Positions 6,560 through 7,256 of a DNA stretch of 7,256 bases are shown here, piece by piece (positions within the stretch are counted from its first letter, which is position 1; each line of letters begins with the position of its first letter). The notes under the pieces are model-generated. The model ran no database searches. It was not told the DNA's origin and saw nothing but the letters and a program-made list of their open reading frames with translations. This DNA is from an uncultured Paracoccaceae bacterium (GTDB lineage: Bacteria; Pseudomonadota; Alphaproteobacteria; Rhodobacterales; Rhodobacteraceae). The DNA lies in NCBI GenBank assembly GCA_938038825.1, contig CALHST010000179.1:1-7256 (forward strand), read 5' to 3'. A program made the translations under genes and the position numbers.

Positions 6560-7256
6560 TTAGTGCCCCCGCTCGTCTTTGTACATGGAATATAAGAAAT
6601 AGGCGATGAAGAAGAGCATGATGATGAACAAGACCACCGCAATGGCAGCACCGTATCCCATGCGGAACCCATATTCGGACAGGGCCACTTCGAACATATA
6701 GAAACTTAGAACCCGGCTTTCGCCAAAGGGACCCCCATTGGTCATGATCGAGATCAGATCAAAGGATCGAAGCGCCCCGATAATCGTCACCACAAAGGCA
6801 ATGAAGGTCGCGGGTTGCAGCTGCGGGATCACGATATACCAGAGCATTTTGCGCCCTTTTGCACCATCAAGGCGACCCGCCTCGATCTGCTCGGGATCTA
6901 CCGCGTTCAAGCCGGTCAGGTACAGGATCATGCAATATGCGGTCTGCGGCCAAAGACCTGCGGCGATGATGCCATACGTTACGAACCGCTCGTCACCAAG
7001 CACATTGATTGGCCCCAAACCGATCCAGCCCAGCATGATGTTAAAGATACCGAAGGTGGGATCATAGAACCAAGTGAACACAAGGCCCACCACCACTTGG
7101 GAAATCACGAAGGGAAAGAAAAACAGGCTTTTATAAAGACGGATGCCAAAGACTGTCTGGTTCAACAGCAGCGCGATCATAAGACCCGCAGGAATGGCAA
7201 GCAGGTAAAGGAACAACCAGATCAGGTTGTTGCGCAAACTGGTGTAAAAGGCGTCA
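6560..7256 (-). CDS. Sugar ABC transporter permease, MalF type, 5' end cut by right edge
   Basis: The C-terminal 232 residues of a MalF/UgpA-like permease, the partner of the MalG-type gene 3 bases downstream. The frame stays open to the window edge: seven codons before the TTG at 7237 read DAFYTSL and continue into RNNLIWL, a stretch conserved inside this family. That TTG is therefore an internal Leu, not a start. About 60-80 N-terminal residues, including the first membrane segment, should lie beyond the edge. Several hydrophobic segments are visible. The EAA-type loop reads EQIEAGRLDGAKGRK, with EAG in place of EAA, followed by VIPQLQPAT. An FDLISIMTNGGP segment typical of MalF-like permeases follows. 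It acts in the inner membrane as one half of the translocation channel for an imported oligosaccharide; the substrate is inferred from the neighbouring galactosidases. Confidence 0.94.
   Translation of the reverse strand, partial: DAFYTSLRNNLIWLFLYLLAIPAGLMIALLLNQTVFGIRLYKSLFFFPFVISQVVVGLVFTWFYDPTFGIFNIMLGWIGLGPINVLGDERFVTYGIIAAGLWPQTAYCMILYLTGLNAVDPEQIEAGRLDGAKGRKMLWYIVIPQLQPATFIAFVVTIIGALRSFDLISIMTNGGPFGESRVLSFYMFEVALSEYGFRMGYGAAIAVVLFIIMLFFIAYFLYSMYKDERGH

Noticed and set aside
7235..7237. TTG as the start codon of the MalF-type permease
   Set aside because: The frame is open to the window edge and the residues before it continue the family's conserved segment, so the gene starts outside the window.
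1..7256. Mobile elements, CRISPR arrays, tRNA or rRNA genes, prophage genes
   Set aside because: None was seen on either strand. The window is almost entirely filled by eight metabolic and transport genes with consistent orientation and spacing.

Overview
This window is one continuous catabolic gene cluster. Every supported gene lies on the minus strand, so transcription runs from position 7256 toward position 1. The gene content suggests an alphaproteobacterium, most likely of the Rhodobacterales/Rhizobiales type. That is an inference from three things: an SDR sugar dehydrogenase coupled to dgoK/dgoA, a CUT1-type sugar ABC transporter, and a moderately high GC content. No marker gene is present, so the genus cannot be named.

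In transcription order the layout is: the 3' part of a MalF-like sugar ABC permease (7256-6560, cut by the right edge); a MalG-like permease (6556-5708); a cytoplasmic GH36 alpha-galactosidase (5691-3598); an SDR oxidoreductase related to sugar 1-dehydrogenases (3601-2837); 2-dehydro-3-deoxygalactonokinase dgoK (2836-1934); 2-dehydro-3-deoxy-6-phosphogalactonate aldolase dgoA (1873-1268); an SMP-30/gluconolactonase-family lactonase (1271-408); and the 5' part of a GH42 beta-galactosidase (407-1, cut by the left edge). Genes overlap by 4 bases, abut, or are separated by 3-16 bases. The only larger gap is 60 bases, between dgoK and dgoA. No stretch over 300 bases lacks a gene, and no promoter or terminator is visible, as expected inside an operon.

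Read together, the genes describe uptake of galactose-containing oligosaccharides, their hydrolysis inside the cell by alpha- and beta-galactosidases, and oxidation of the released galactose by the De Ley-Doudoroff route: galactose to galactonolactone (SDR), to galactonate (lactonase), to 2-keto-3-deoxygalactonate (dehydratase, not in this window), to the 6-phosphate (DgoK), to pyruvate plus glyceraldehyde 3-phosphate (DgoA). The transporter's binding protein and ATPase, the galactonate dehydratase and any regulator are not in the window and are presumably beyond its edges.

I see no evidence for a wholly new system. The observation most worth a second look is in the SDR: the normally essential lysine of the YxxxK motif is an asparagine (Tyr158...Asn162), although the rest of the protein looks intact.
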